A stretch of DNA of 57,325 nt, from the NCBI GenBank assembly GCA_023386885.1, contig JAEWIX010000060.1, positions 1-57,325 of the forward strand, read 5' to 3'. This stretch comes from Pseudomonadota bacterium. Its GTDB lineage: Bacteria; Pseudomonadota; Alphaproteobacteria; Rhizobiales; Xanthobacteraceae. The position numbers and the translations under genes are program-made. Of this stretch, positions 10,276 to 18,259 are shown piece by piece. Under the pieces are notes generated by a model. The model searched no databases and was not told the DNA's origin. It was given only the letters and a program-made list of their open reading frames with translations. Position 1 is the first letter of the stretch. Every line of letters begins with the position of its first letter.

Positions 10276-10515
10276 ATGTCACAACCACCACGGCGCCCTC
10301 GCACGTTAAATGACGCCCGCACCGAGGCGGAAGCCGCGTTCAAGAAGGCAACCGCCAAGGTTGCCGCTCCGCTGCCTCAGCAAGCCGTGATTCCGGGCGT
10401 GAAGGAGCAGGTGACCTTGCGGATCGATCAGGACGTGCTGGAATATTTCCGGGAGGATGGCCCCGGCTGGCAGGACCGCATCAACGCCGCGTTGCGCAAA
10501 GCTGCCGGCAAGTGA
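10276..10515 (+). CDS. BrnA-like antitoxin protein (orphan)
   Basis: The 79-residue protein has a basic N-terminal half and a C-terminal VTLRIDQDVLEYFREDGPGWQ segment followed by DRINAALRKAAGK. This matches the BrnA antitoxin / COG3514 ribbon-helix-helix pattern (I-x-L-R-x-D-x-D-V-L-x-x-F-R-x-x-G-x-G-[WY]-Q-x-R-I-N). In complete type II systems brnT, the ribonuclease toxin, lies directly upstream. The 217 bases upstream here hold no such gene, and the downstream neighbour is an oppositely oriented transporter, so it appears to be an orphan. It may act as a stand-alone DNA-binding regulator or a relic. The ATG at 10276 follows GGACTCGAGA, a weak ribosome site. Confidence 0.75.
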   Translation: MSQPPRRPRTLNDARTEAEAAFKKATAKVAAPLPQQAVIPGVKEQVTLRIDQDVLEYFREDGPGWQDRINAALRKAAGK

Positions 10516-10521
10516 TCTGGG

Positions 10522-11394
10522 TCACGCCGCCGCGCGTTGCTCCGCGGGGCTTCGCAGGTTGAGAAGGTTTCCGCCAAGGATCATGGCTGCGCCCAGCACC
10601 GTCAGCAGATCCATCCGTTCGGCATAGATCAGCCAGCCGGCCAGCGCGGTGAGCGGGACGCGAAGGAAGTCCATCGGTACCACGATGGTGGCGTCGGCGT
10701 ACAGCATCGCGCGCGCCATGCAGTAGTGGGAAAACGTACCGCAGAACGCCACGACAAGGAGCCAGCCCCATGCGGTGACGCTCGGCCAGCTCCAGACGAC
10801 GATGGCAGGAATGAGCCCTGCGGTCGATTGCACCACCGTCATCCAGAAAATGATCTGGAGCGTGGTGTCGGTGCGGGTCAGCGACTTCACCATGACGATC
10901 GAGACGCCGAAGGCAACCGCGGCGAGCATGGCCACGATCTGCCCAGCATTGGCCCCGGTCAGTCCCGGCCGGACAATGACGATGACGCCCGCCAGCCCAA
11001 ACACGACGGCGAGAATTCTTCCGCGATTCATGTGTTCGCCGAGGAAGGCGGTTGCCAGAATGGCAGTCCAGATAGGCGTGGTGAATTCGATGGCCACGAC
11101 TTCACCGAGCGGGATCAGCGTCAGGGCGAAGAACCAGCCGAATTGCGCGCCGTAATGCACCAGGTTGCGTGCGACGTGCTGCAAGGGGCGACGGGTGCGA
11201 AGACGATTGAACCCGCCCGCGCGATAGACCAACGGCAACAACAGGACAAAGCCGATTGCCGATCGGAATTCCATCACCTGAAAGACGTTCAGTTCGCGCA
11301 GGGCTTCACGACCGGCAATGGCGATCACCAGCATTTGCAGAAGCCAGCCGGCCATCCACATTGTGGCTTTCGGTGTCGAGGGTTGCGGTGGCAT
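10522..11394 (-). CDS. EamA/DMT-family permease
   Basis: The 290-residue protein has about ten hydrophobic segments and two EamA repeats (roughly residues 10-140 and 150-283), the standard drug/metabolite transporter layout. Typical marks are FTTPIWTAILATAFLGEHMN at the end of repeat one and FLRVPLTALAGWLIYAERMD at the end of repeat two. The substrate cannot be told from sequence; family members export amino acids, metabolites or drugs. It converges on the BrnA-like gene with only 6 bases between stops. The start used is the ATG at 11394. Confidence 0.88.
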   Translation of the reverse strand: MPPQPSTPKATMWMAGWLLQMLVIAIAGREALRELNVFQVMEFRSAIGFVLLLPLVYRAGGFNRLRTRRPLQHVARNLVHYGAQFGWFFALTLIPLGEVVAIEFTTPIWTAILATAFLGEHMNRGRILAVVFGLAGVIVIVRPGLTGANAGQIVAMLAAVAFGVSIVMVKSLTRTDTTLQIIFWMTVVQSTAGLIPAIVVWSWPSVTAWGWLLVVAFCGTFSHYCMARAMLYADATIVVPMDFLRVPLTALAGWLIYAERMDLLTVLGAAMILGGNLLNLRSPAEQRAAA

Positions 11395-11472
11395 TTGCAG
11401 AACCGACGACGGAAGCGGGACGATACCGAGCGATCATCTATCACGCGTCTGCCGCGGATGTCCGCATCCAAT

Positions 11473-11492
11473 CACGCGTCCAAAGACGCGTG
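11473..11492. terminator. Perfect hairpin between the exported-protein pair and the EamA gene
   Basis: CACGCGTC / GACGCGTG forms a perfect 8-base stem with a CAAA loop, about 40 bases past the stop of the upstream minus-strand gene. A second copy of ATCACGCGTC occurs just before it (about 11441-11450). No strong T-tract follows on the minus strand, so termination is only possible. Confidence 0.4.
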
Positions 11493-11533
11493 TCCCCGTT
11501 GTTCAATGCTGGTTCGCAGAGTTGAGTGAGGGC

Positions 11534-12034
11534 TCAGGAACGCGAGAGCGAGATCGACGCGCTCTTGAAGGCCCCATCGGAACGGATCGTCACGCGCTGT
11601 TTGTTGCCGCTGGTCGTCATCGACAGGTTGGCGGAGAACGACGGTGCGCTGACGACGACGTCGAAATGGCCGCCGTGAGCCTTGCCCTGCAGATTGCCAC
11701 CGATGTTGCGGCTCGATTCGCCCCAGGTGCCGGAGAGCGCGCTGCCCTTGGCGATCACGTTGCTCTTGAGGTCGAACTTGTAACTATCGCTGGCGCAGGT
11801 GAGCGTCTGGTTGAGGCCGGTGCCGTCGCTGCTCACGGCATAAGTTGCACGGCAGCGGATGCGTTCGCTCTGCCCGTTGTCGAGCGACACCGAGCCGCTA
11901 CCGGACCAAACCCCTGCCATGCCGGAAAACACACCCGGGGATTGCGCCGTTGCCACCGACCCGAGGGCCAGCAGCGCCGCACCGGCGGCCGCTGATCCAA
12001 AAGCCAGACTTCGACGTTTCATCCCGGTTTTCAT
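11534..12034 (-). CDS. Exported protein of unknown function
   Basis: The 166-residue protein has a signal peptide (MKTGMKRRSLAFGSAAAGAALLALGSVATA, then QSPG). The mature part is rich in Ser/Gly and predicted beta strands, with GVWSGSGSVSLDNGQSERIR, two cysteines (RCRATYAV and TLTCASDSY) and a repeated SLSMTTSG-like strand pattern. I recognise it only as a lipocalin-like small exported protein of the type common in Bradyrhizobium; no function can be given. The ATG at 12034 is preceded by AGGACTACAAA. It starts 16 bases after the upstream exported-protein gene, so the two are likely co-transcribed. Confidence 0.65.
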   Translation of the reverse strand: MKTGMKRRSLAFGSAAAGAALLALGSVATAQSPGVFSGMAGVWSGSGSVSLDNGQSERIRCRATYAVSSDGTGLNQTLTCASDSYKFDLKSNVIAKGSALSGTWGESSRNIGGNLQGKAHGGHFDVVVSAPSFSANLSMTTSGNKQRVTIRSDGAFKSASISLSRS

Positions 12035-12050
12035 TTTGTAGTCCTGCGTA

Positions 12051-12410
12051 TTATTGACGTGAAGCCTGCCAGTTGCCGCTGCACGGGATGCCGCCGGAGG
12101 CACCGTTCCATTTGCCGGACCCTGCGTTTCCGCTGAGTTGGCCGTTCGCATAAGCGCCCTGGAACGACACCTTGACCAATCCTGCGGGACCGACCCGACC
12201 CGAGATGTCGGCACCCGGTGCACTGATCTTGCCGTCCGTGACGATGAGCGGATACTGGGCCGTCGGCTCGCAGTTGCCCGACTTGGTCACGATGGTGACG
12301 CTCCATTGCCCGTCATAGGGGGTCTGGGCTCCGGCCGACGTGGCGGCAATGACGGCAGCGCTGGCAATGGCGGTATGGCAAAGCCAAGCGTGTAGGCGTC
12401 GAAAACGCAT
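12051..12410 (-). CDS. Exported protein of unknown function, first of a pair
   Basis: The 119-residue protein has a signal peptide (about residues 1-28, ending SAGA, then QTPYDGQW). The mature part contains DGQWSVTIVTKSGNCEPTAQ and SGKWNGASGGIPCSGNWQAS, with one cysteine in each. The DG-x-W start and the terminal SG-x-W repeat suggest a closed beta sandwich or barrel with a disulfide. No function is known to me. It precedes a second exported Gly/Ser-rich protein in the same direction. Both could be envelope proteins induced together. Confidence 0.65.
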   Translation of the reverse strand: MRFRRLHAWLCHTAIASAAVIAATSAGAQTPYDGQWSVTIVTKSGNCEPTAQYPLIVTDGKISAPGADISGRVGPAGLVKVSFQGAYANGQLSGNAGSGKWNGASGGIPCSGNWQASRQ

Positions 12411-12596
12411 GAATCGTACCCTCGATGGTGTGATGGCGGGGCTTATTCAGGAGCAATGTGTCCAAAATTTGCTGCAACGCCGCACGGGACGCTTCTAAAC
12501 ACATGCAATGAACAAACGGTAGCCGTATAGGTTCCCGCCGCTGAAACTGCTGAACCGGATTCGGATATATGTATTCGTATTATTCGTGCTAATCTA

Positions 12597-13440
12597 GGCT
12601 CAGGACTCATTGATCAGAGCCAGAAGATGACGCTGGCTGCGATGCGGATGGTTGACATGAAAGTGTGGGCGCATCGGTCGTAGCGGGTGTGGATGCGACG
12701 CCAGTCCTTGAGCCTGCCAAACATGTTCTCGATCTTGTGCCGTTGGCGATAGAGCACACGATCATATTCGATTGGCGTCTTGCGGTTTGACTTCGACGGG
12801 ATGCAGGCCGTGATGCCGCGTTCGGCGAGAGCCCGGCGAAACCAGTCGGCATCGTAGCCCTTGTCGGAGAGCTTCTGCCTGGTGGGCGGCAGCGCATCGA
12901 TCATCAGGGCCGCGCCCTTGTAATCGCTCATCCGGCCTTCGCTGAGCAGCATGATGACGGGGCGTCCCTGACCGTCACAGACGGCATGCAGCTTTGAGTT
13001 CAGGCCCCTTTGGTGCGCCCGATACGTCGGGGAACAGACCCTTTTTTAAAAGGCTGGCAGCGGTGCGATGTGCCTTCAGATGCGTCGCATCGATCATCAG
13101 CCGAGATGGCTTCCCAGCCTTGCGCGCCAGTTCGGCGAAGATCTTGTTGAACACGCCGAGGCGACTCCAGCGCACGAACCGGTTATAGATCGTCTTGTGC
13201 GGACCACAGCCGAGTGGCGCATGGCGCCAGCGCGAACCGTTTCTGATGACGAAGACGATGCCGCTGATGACCCGCCGGTCGTCAACCCTCGCGATCCCGT
13301 GCGACAATGGAAAATACGGTTCGATCCGGCGCATCTGCGCCTCCGATAGCAGCAAAAGATCAGTCATGGCGACGCCTCCCAGCATCACCATTGAATCAAG
13401 CCGCCAACCATCTCGCAACAAATTTAATGGGTCCTGAGCC
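12597..13440 (-). mobile_element. IS5-family (IS427-type) insertion sequence, 844 bp
   Basis: The element is bounded by inverted repeats beginning GGCTCAGGACTCATT on the left and, read inward from the right, GGCTCAGGACCCATT (14 of 15 identical). It is flanked by a TA on both sides (12595-12596 and 13441-13442), consistent with a 2-base target duplication. It carries one transposase region on the minus strand. Size, the transposase N-terminus and the two-frame layout fit the IS427 subgroup of IS5. The insertion point is inside the stop codon of the adjacent dctM gene. Confidence 0.9.
12614..13367 (-). pseudogene. IS427-type transposase, two frames, probably frameshifted
   Basis: Frame A starts at the ATG at 13367 (GGAGGCGTCGCC upstream) with MTDLLLLSEAQMRRIEPYFP and contains RMIDATHLKAH-like LMIDATHLKAHRTAASLLKK with a catalytic Asp. 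At 13041-13047 (minus strand AAAAAAG) is a classic slippery heptamer. A -1 slip there leads to the family sequence RRIGRTKG but meets a TGA immediately after. The second part (NSKLHAVCDGQGRP... through SDKGYDADWFRRALAERG to RQRHKIENMFGRLKDWRRIH) lies one register away. The run at 13005-13008 has four Gs where five would restore RTKGGLNSKLHAV, so a one-base deletion has probably inactivated this copy. Confidence 0.8.
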
Positions 13441-14768
13441 TATTTTGCCACGCCGAAAAACAGGTTGGGGAAATACAAGGCAATATCGGGGAATACGATC
13501 AGAATCAGAACGCCGAGAAGGGTCACCAAAACGTAGGGGATGACCGACAGATAGATGTCATGCATTGTTACTTCGGGTGGGGCCACTGCCTTGAGGTAGA
13601 ACAGGTTGAAGCCGAACGGCGGCGTCATGTAGCCGATTTCCATCATGATGATGAAGATCACACCGAACCAGATCGGATCCCAATTGTAGGCCTGCACCAC
13701 CGGAAGGAAAACCGGCAGCGTGATCAGCATGATTCCGACCGGATCGAGGACCATGCCGAGCAACAGCAGCACGACCAACATAAAGGCAAGTGCACCCCAC
13801 TGACCGCCGGGAATCAGCGTCATCAGATGATTCATCAGTTCATTGGCGCCCAGCGTCGTATACGCTGTCGAGAAGGCATGCGCCGCGAACAGTATCCACA
13901 TGATCAACGCGGTCAGCTGTAAGGTCTGAATCGCAGCGTCATTCAGCACCTTGAACGATAGCTTGCGATGGATCGCTGAGGATACCAACGCACCGAATAC
14001 GCCTAGCGCGGCGGCCTCGGTCGGCGTGGCGAATCCACCGAAGATCGCGCCCAAGACCAGTACGACGATGAACAGCGGAAGGAAGACAGCCTTCAGCGAT
14101 TTGATCTTGAGGCTCCAGTCGCCTCGCTCTTCGACGGGCAGGGCCGGTGCGAGCGACGGCTGTAGCCATGCGCGTACCGCGATATAGATGGTCACCAACA
14201 CAAACAACAGAATGCCCGGACCGATACCCGATGCAAACAATCGCCCCACCGAAACCTCAGTGAGCATGGCATACAGAACCATCAGGATGGAGGGCGGGAT
14301 AAGAATGCCCCAGCCGCCACCGCAATTGATCGCGCCGACGGCAAGTTGCTTGTCGTAACCACGTTCAAGCATCCGCGGCAGTGCGATGGTCCCCATCGTC
14401 ACCACTGCGGCCCCGCTAATCCCACTCATCGCCGCGAAGATCGCGCAGATCGCAACGGTACCGATCGCAAGACCGCCTCGAATGGCACCGAACCAGACAT
14501 GCATCATCCGGTAAAGGTCCTGAGCCACACCGGATTTTTCGAGCAGCATCGCCATGTACACATACATGGGAATAGCAATAAGGGTGAAACTCATCATCGA
14601 ATCCCAGAACTTGGACGCGACGATGTAGAATCCCACGGATCCCATCGTGAAGTACAGGAAGATGACGGATATGCCCCCGAGCGTGAAAACCAGGGGCGTA
14701 CCGACAAACAGGAAGAATACCAGCGAACCGAAGAACAGGAGCGTGATGAGTTCGACAGACACGATCAA
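13440..14768 (-). CDS. TRAP transporter large permease (DctM), system 1
   Basis: The 442-residue membrane protein has about twelve hydrophobic segments. It carries DctM signatures such as the GSVGFYIVASKFW N-terminal region, the LIPPSILMVLYAMLTEVSVG motif, GFATPTEAAALGVFGALV, and the C-terminal MTPPFGFNLFYLKAVAPPE. It is the Na+-coupled large subunit that moves the substrate delivered by DctP. The start is a TTG at 14768; the GTG two codons inside is an alternative. It is the last gene of a dctP-dctQ-dctM operon, 9 bases after dctQ. Its TAG stop is shared with the end of the IS element. Confidence 0.93.
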   Translation of the reverse strand: MIVSVELITLLFFGSLVFFLFVGTPLVFTLGGISVIFLYFTMGSVGFYIVASKFWDSMMSFTLIAIPMYVYMAMLLEKSGVAQDLYRMMHVWFGAIRGGLAIGTVAICAIFAAMSGISGAAVVTMGTIALPRMLERGYDKQLAVGAINCGGGWGILIPPSILMVLYAMLTEVSVGRLFASGIGPGILLFVLVTIYIAVRAWLQPSLAPALPVEERGDWSLKIKSLKAVFLPLFIVVLVLGAIFGGFATPTEAAALGVFGALVSSAIHRKLSFKVLNDAAIQTLQLTALIMWILFAAHAFSTAYTTLGANELMNHLMTLIPGGQWGALAFMLVVLLLLGMVLDPVGIMLITLPVFLPVVQAYNWDPIWFGVIFIIMMEIGYMTPPFGFNLFYLKAVAPPEVTMHDIYLSVIPYVLVTLLGVLILIVFPDIALYFPNLFFGVAK

Positions 14769-14777
14769 TTATCCCGT

Positions 14778-15320
14778 TCAGTGGGAGGTTTCGCCGTTGG
14801 CTTGCTTGCCGAACACATCCGGATCGTTCTGAACACCCATGATTGTGCGAACGTCGGACGCGATCCGTACGAAGCCCTGTAGCAGCAACAGAACGCCCGC
14901 GATCGGGATCGCTACTTTGACTGGCCAGATATAAGGATCCCAGATGCTGGAAGATCTCTCGAATTTGGCAGCGGACTCCCACGCCATGTCGGTGCCCTGC
15001 CAGATCAACACCGCGAGAAACAGGAAGAACAGGAACGACGTTGCCAGATCTATCTGTGCCTTCCGCGTGGGGCTGTATCGGCCGTAGATGATATCGACGT
15101 TGACGTGCGCTCGCTCAGCCAACAGAAAGCCGCCGGCAATAACCGCATAGACACCGAATATCAACTGAGCAAACTCGGCCGTCCAGATCGCCGCGCTGCC
15201 GACCACGTATCGCATGATGACATCGGCCATCAGCAGGATGAACATCGGCACGATCAACCATGCTGCAATTCTTGCGCACCATCTGTTGATCCCGGTGATC
15301 GTTCTGGCAAGCTTGAGCAT
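14778..15320 (-). CDS. TRAP transporter small permease (DctQ), system 1
   Basis: The 180-residue protein has four membrane helices, typical of DctQ: NRWCARIAAWLIVPMFILLM, AEFAQLIFGVYAVIAGG, a helix near 95-113, and WPVKVAIPIAGVLLLLQGF. The AERAHVNVDIIYGRYSP segment between helices two and three is the family's R-H-x-x-V-D-x-x-Y pattern. It pairs with DctM in the membrane. I use the ATG at 15320 (MLKLARTITG), preceded by GGGGCTCG. A longer form from about 15350 is possible but has no clear ribosome site. Confidence 0.9.
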   Translation of the reverse strand: MLKLARTITGINRWCARIAAWLIVPMFILLMADVIMRYVVGSAAIWTAEFAQLIFGVYAVIAGGFLLAERAHVNVDIIYGRYSPTRKAQIDLATSFLFFLFLAVLIWQGTDMAWESAAKFERSSSIWDPYIWPVKVAIPIAGVLLLLQGFVRIASDVRTIMGVQNDPDVFGKQANGETSH

Positions 15321-15428
15321 CGAGCCCCATTCCTGTTCGGCCGGCACCAATCAGCGCGACCGTTCGCCCACGAAACGTAGCCGTTGATCGGCCCCGACCA
15401 GCGCGTCGCCGGCCGAGACCGTCATTCG

Positions 15429-16469
15429 TCAGACGTAGCCGAGATCGGACATCAGACCGGCGAGCGTCTTGCAGCCCTTGGCGGCAAGCTCGCCCTTGCT
15501 CTGTTCTTTTTTGAGAATGCCCTGGGAGGCTTCGTGGAATTTCTTCATGACCTCGTCCGGGAAATTCACCACCTCGACGTCCATCTTGGTCTTGCCAGTC
15601 GTGAGCGCACGCGCCTCCTGCTGCAGATACTCGACCGAACGAAGGAAATAGCGTTCTTCGATGAGCGACAGAAAATGCAGCTTGAGGTCCGGTGGCAGTT
15701 TGTCGAGAGCGGCGACGTTGACGATGTAAGCGTCGTTTGCAAAGCCGAGTGCCGGCTTCATATGATATTTGGCGACTTCCCAGAATTTCATCGACAGCGC
15801 GCCGACCGCTGCTCCCCAATGCGCACCGTCGACCACGCCCGTTGAAATCGCCTGATAAATCTCGGGCCCCGCCACCTGCTGTGGCGAGGCGCCGGCGGCC
15901 GCGAGATATTCCAGCATGGTGCCGGCGGAGCGAACTTTCAACGAACTGAAATCAGAAATCGACGTGATCTTTTTCTTCAATACAAGTTCGGTTGGATAAG
16001 CTTTATCGCCCATGACGACGACGCCTTTAGGCCGCAACTCTTCATTGACCATCCTCTCGATGCCGAGATTTTTGGTCAGGTGCATCATTTCCCAAGTCTC
16101 GCGCAATGTCCCTGGGACGCCGTAGTAAAGTCCCATCGCCTGAGCTTCGCCGAGAATGTAACCGGGCGAAATCGTTCCCATCGACACGACACCGCGACGC
16201 ACGACGTTGTAGATTTCGCGATCCTTAGCAATCTCGCCTGCGCCGTACGCTTCAAGCTTGAAGCGGCCATCTGTGCGCGCTTCCAGTTCCTTCGCAAGTA
16301 CGCCCAAGCTATCGTTGAACGAACCGGACGCCTTGGGCCAATGTGACTGGACTTTCCAAGTTACCTTCTCGGCGGCGCGGGCGCCTCCGATAATAGCTGG
16401 TGTCGCCGCAAGCGCGAGCGAGGCCTTGAGAAGGTTGCGTCGTCCGAGTGAGTTCGATGTTCCGGACAT
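15429..16469 (-). CDS. TRAP transporter substrate-binding protein (DctP), system 1
   Basis: The 346-residue periplasmic protein has a Tat-like signal (SLGRRNLLKASLALAATPAI, cleavage near ARA-AEK). The DctP fold is marked by SHWPKASGSFNDSLGVLAKE, FSSLKVRSAGTMLEYLAAAG (the arginine normally binds the substrate carboxylate) and ISTGVVDGAHWGAAVGA. It delivers an organic acid to the DctQM permease, but the exact ligand is unknown. The ATG is preceded by GGGAGGATCAA. It is the first gene of its operon, with 108 bases to dctQ. Confidence 0.93.
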   Translation of the reverse strand: MSGTSNSLGRRNLLKASLALAATPAIIGGARAAEKVTWKVQSHWPKASGSFNDSLGVLAKELEARTDGRFKLEAYGAGEIAKDREIYNVVRRGVVSMGTISPGYILGEAQAMGLYYGVPGTLRETWEMMHLTKNLGIERMVNEELRPKGVVVMGDKAYPTELVLKKKITSISDFSSLKVRSAGTMLEYLAAAGASPQQVAGPEIYQAISTGVVDGAHWGAAVGALSMKFWEVAKYHMKPALGFANDAYIVNVAALDKLPPDLKLHFLSLIEERYFLRSVEYLQQEARALTTGKTKMDVEVVNFPDEVMKKFHEASQGILKKEQSKGELAAKGCKTLAGLMSDLGYV

Positions 16470-16888
16470 TTGATCCTCCCTGATCTTTTCCTTTTGCTGA
16501 ATAAGATCATGGAATGTCCAAAACGGTCAAACCGCAAACAGCGAGCCGCGCGGAGAGAAAACAATCATTATACCGCGAAACGAAAAATGGATTGTCGAGC
16601 CGCGTTTCCAAATTGCAGATAAGAGCCGTAAATCGGGCCATACTAAGCGACATATCGCGCATAGAACCGTAGCGCTCGTATCGATCAGCGCGTTGTCGTT
16701 GCGGCAACATGACACACTGCGATCTGGCGTGTGATGAAGGTTCGTTGTCGATTGCAACAAACGTTGCTGACTTCAGCAAGCGAAAGGAGGCAACGCTTGT
16801 CCCCATTCGCACGTCGCTCCACCGATCGAACAGCGGCGGCAGACTATATTTCGCCTCGTCGTCTCCAATGCGGCATTAAAGCCGCCGC
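16470..16888. other. Intergenic region between the two TRAP operons
   Basis: This 419-base stretch holds the promoter of TRAP operon 1 (transcribed leftward) and the 3' end of operon 2. The repeat TGATCTT / AAGATCA (16481-16487 and 16503-16509) brackets a 15-base spacer just upstream of the dctP ribosome site and could be an operator or leader stem. Overlapping open frames of up to about 100 codons show no signal, domain or ribosome site, so I see no gene here. Confidence 0.5.
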
Positions 16889-18256
16889 TCAACGTGTGTA
16901 AACCAGACTGGGTAGCCACGTGACGATCTGCGGAAACATGATGCACAAGCCGACGCCGATCCACTGCAGGACCATGAACTGGACAGCAGCACGGAAGATC
17001 GTCGCCATGCTGATTTCCGGCGGCGCCACGCTCTTCAGGTAGAATAGTGAATACCCGAAGGGTGGACTGAGGAATGCCATCTGCATGTTCACCATGAAGA
17101 TCACACCGTACCAAAGCGCGACGTCCTTCGGCGCGACGCCGGGAAGGCCGAATACGCCACCCCACTCCAGACCCTGCATGATCGGCAGGAAGATCGGCAC
17201 GGTGAGCAGGAGAATGCCCACCCAGTCGATGAACATGCCGAGCACGAACAGGATCACCATCATCAGCATCAAGATGCCGTAGGGCGGCAGACCGGTGCCG
17301 AGAATGGTGTTGGCGACGAACTCCTGGCCGCCCTTGACGATGAAAAATCCGACAAACATCGTCGCGCCGAAAAAGATCCACATCACCATCGATGTGGCCT
17401 TCAACGTCTGCATGGCAGCATCCTGGATATTGACCCAGTTCAGGCGGCGATGCAGCCCCGCCACGAACAGCGCGCCAAAGGTCCCGATGCCGGCGGCTTC
17501 GACCGGCGTGGCAACGCCGAAAAAGATCACGCCGAGTACGAGCATGATCAGCAGGATCGGTGCGATGGTGTTTTTCAGCAGCCGGAGCTTCTCGCGCCAA
17601 TCGACGCGCTCTTCCGGCGGCAGTGCGGGCCCGAGACTGGGATTGATGTAGCAACGGACCGTGACATAGCCGACGTAGAGGCTCGACAGCAGCAGGCCGG
17701 GAAAGATCGAGCCGACCAGCAATTCGCCGAGCGATTGCTGCGCGACCACGGCATAGACGATCGCCATCACCGACGGCGGGATCAGAATTCCGAGCGTGCC
17801 GCCGGCGAGCAGCGCGCCGCAAGCGAGTTTCGGATCGTAGCCACGCTTGAGCATAGCCGGAAGCGCGATCATCCCCATGGTCACTTCGGTGGCGCCGACG
17901 ACACCGACCATGGCCGCGAGCAGCGTGCAGGCGATGACGGTGGCGGACGCAAGGCCGCCCTTCAGCGCTCCAAGCCACTTATAGATCGCGTCGAACAGTT
18001 CCTCGATGATACCGGCTTTCTCCAGTACCGCCGCCATAAAAATGAACAGCGGCACCGCCGAGAGCTGATAGTCCGTCATGAACGGGAAGATGCGCGACGG
18101 CATCATGTTCAGAATCGCCGGCGTGCCGAACACGAACAGGAAAATGGTTGCAAGGCTCCCGGTACAGAACGCCATCGGCAAGCCGAGCGCCAATAGCGCG
18201 GCCAGCGAGCCGAACATCAACAGCGTCAACCATGCAATATCGATCTCGAGCCCCAT
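16889..18256 (-). CDS. TRAP transporter large permease (DctM), system 2
   Basis: The 455-residue membrane protein has about twelve hydrophobic helices. It carries DctM marks including GTLGILIPPSVMAIVYAVVA, GVATPVEAAGIGTFGALFVA and the C-terminal LSPPFGYSLFYLKSVAPPEI. The middle has IDWVGILLLTVPIFLPIMQ. It is about 13 residues longer than the system 1 DctM, mainly in a GLEWGGVFGLPG insertion after that segment. The ATG at 18256 begins 3 bases after the dctQ stop, so translation is coupled. The substrate of the system is not evident. Confidence 0.93.
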   Translation of the reverse strand: MGLEIDIAWLTLLMFGSLAALLALGLPMAFCTGSLATIFLFVFGTPAILNMMPSRIFPFMTDYQLSAVPLFIFMAAVLEKAGIIEELFDAIYKWLGALKGGLASATVIACTLLAAMVGVVGATEVTMGMIALPAMLKRGYDPKLACGALLAGGTLGILIPPSVMAIVYAVVAQQSLGELLVGSIFPGLLLSSLYVGYVTVRCYINPSLGPALPPEERVDWREKLRLLKNTIAPILLIMLVLGVIFFGVATPVEAAGIGTFGALFVAGLHRRLNWVNIQDAAMQTLKATSMVMWIFFGATMFVGFFIVKGGQEFVANTILGTGLPPYGILMLMMVILFVLGMFIDWVGILLLTVPIFLPIMQGLEWGGVFGLPGVAPKDVALWYGVIFMVNMQMAFLSPPFGYSLFYLKSVAPPEISMATIFRAAVQFMVLQWIGVGLCIMFPQIVTWLPSLVYTR

Positions 18257-18259
18257 GGT

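Noticed and set aside
10537..11529. A 330-codon frame antisense to the EamA permease
   Set aside because: It is rich in His/Asp/Arg, with no domain; the opposite strand has a full set of membrane helices.
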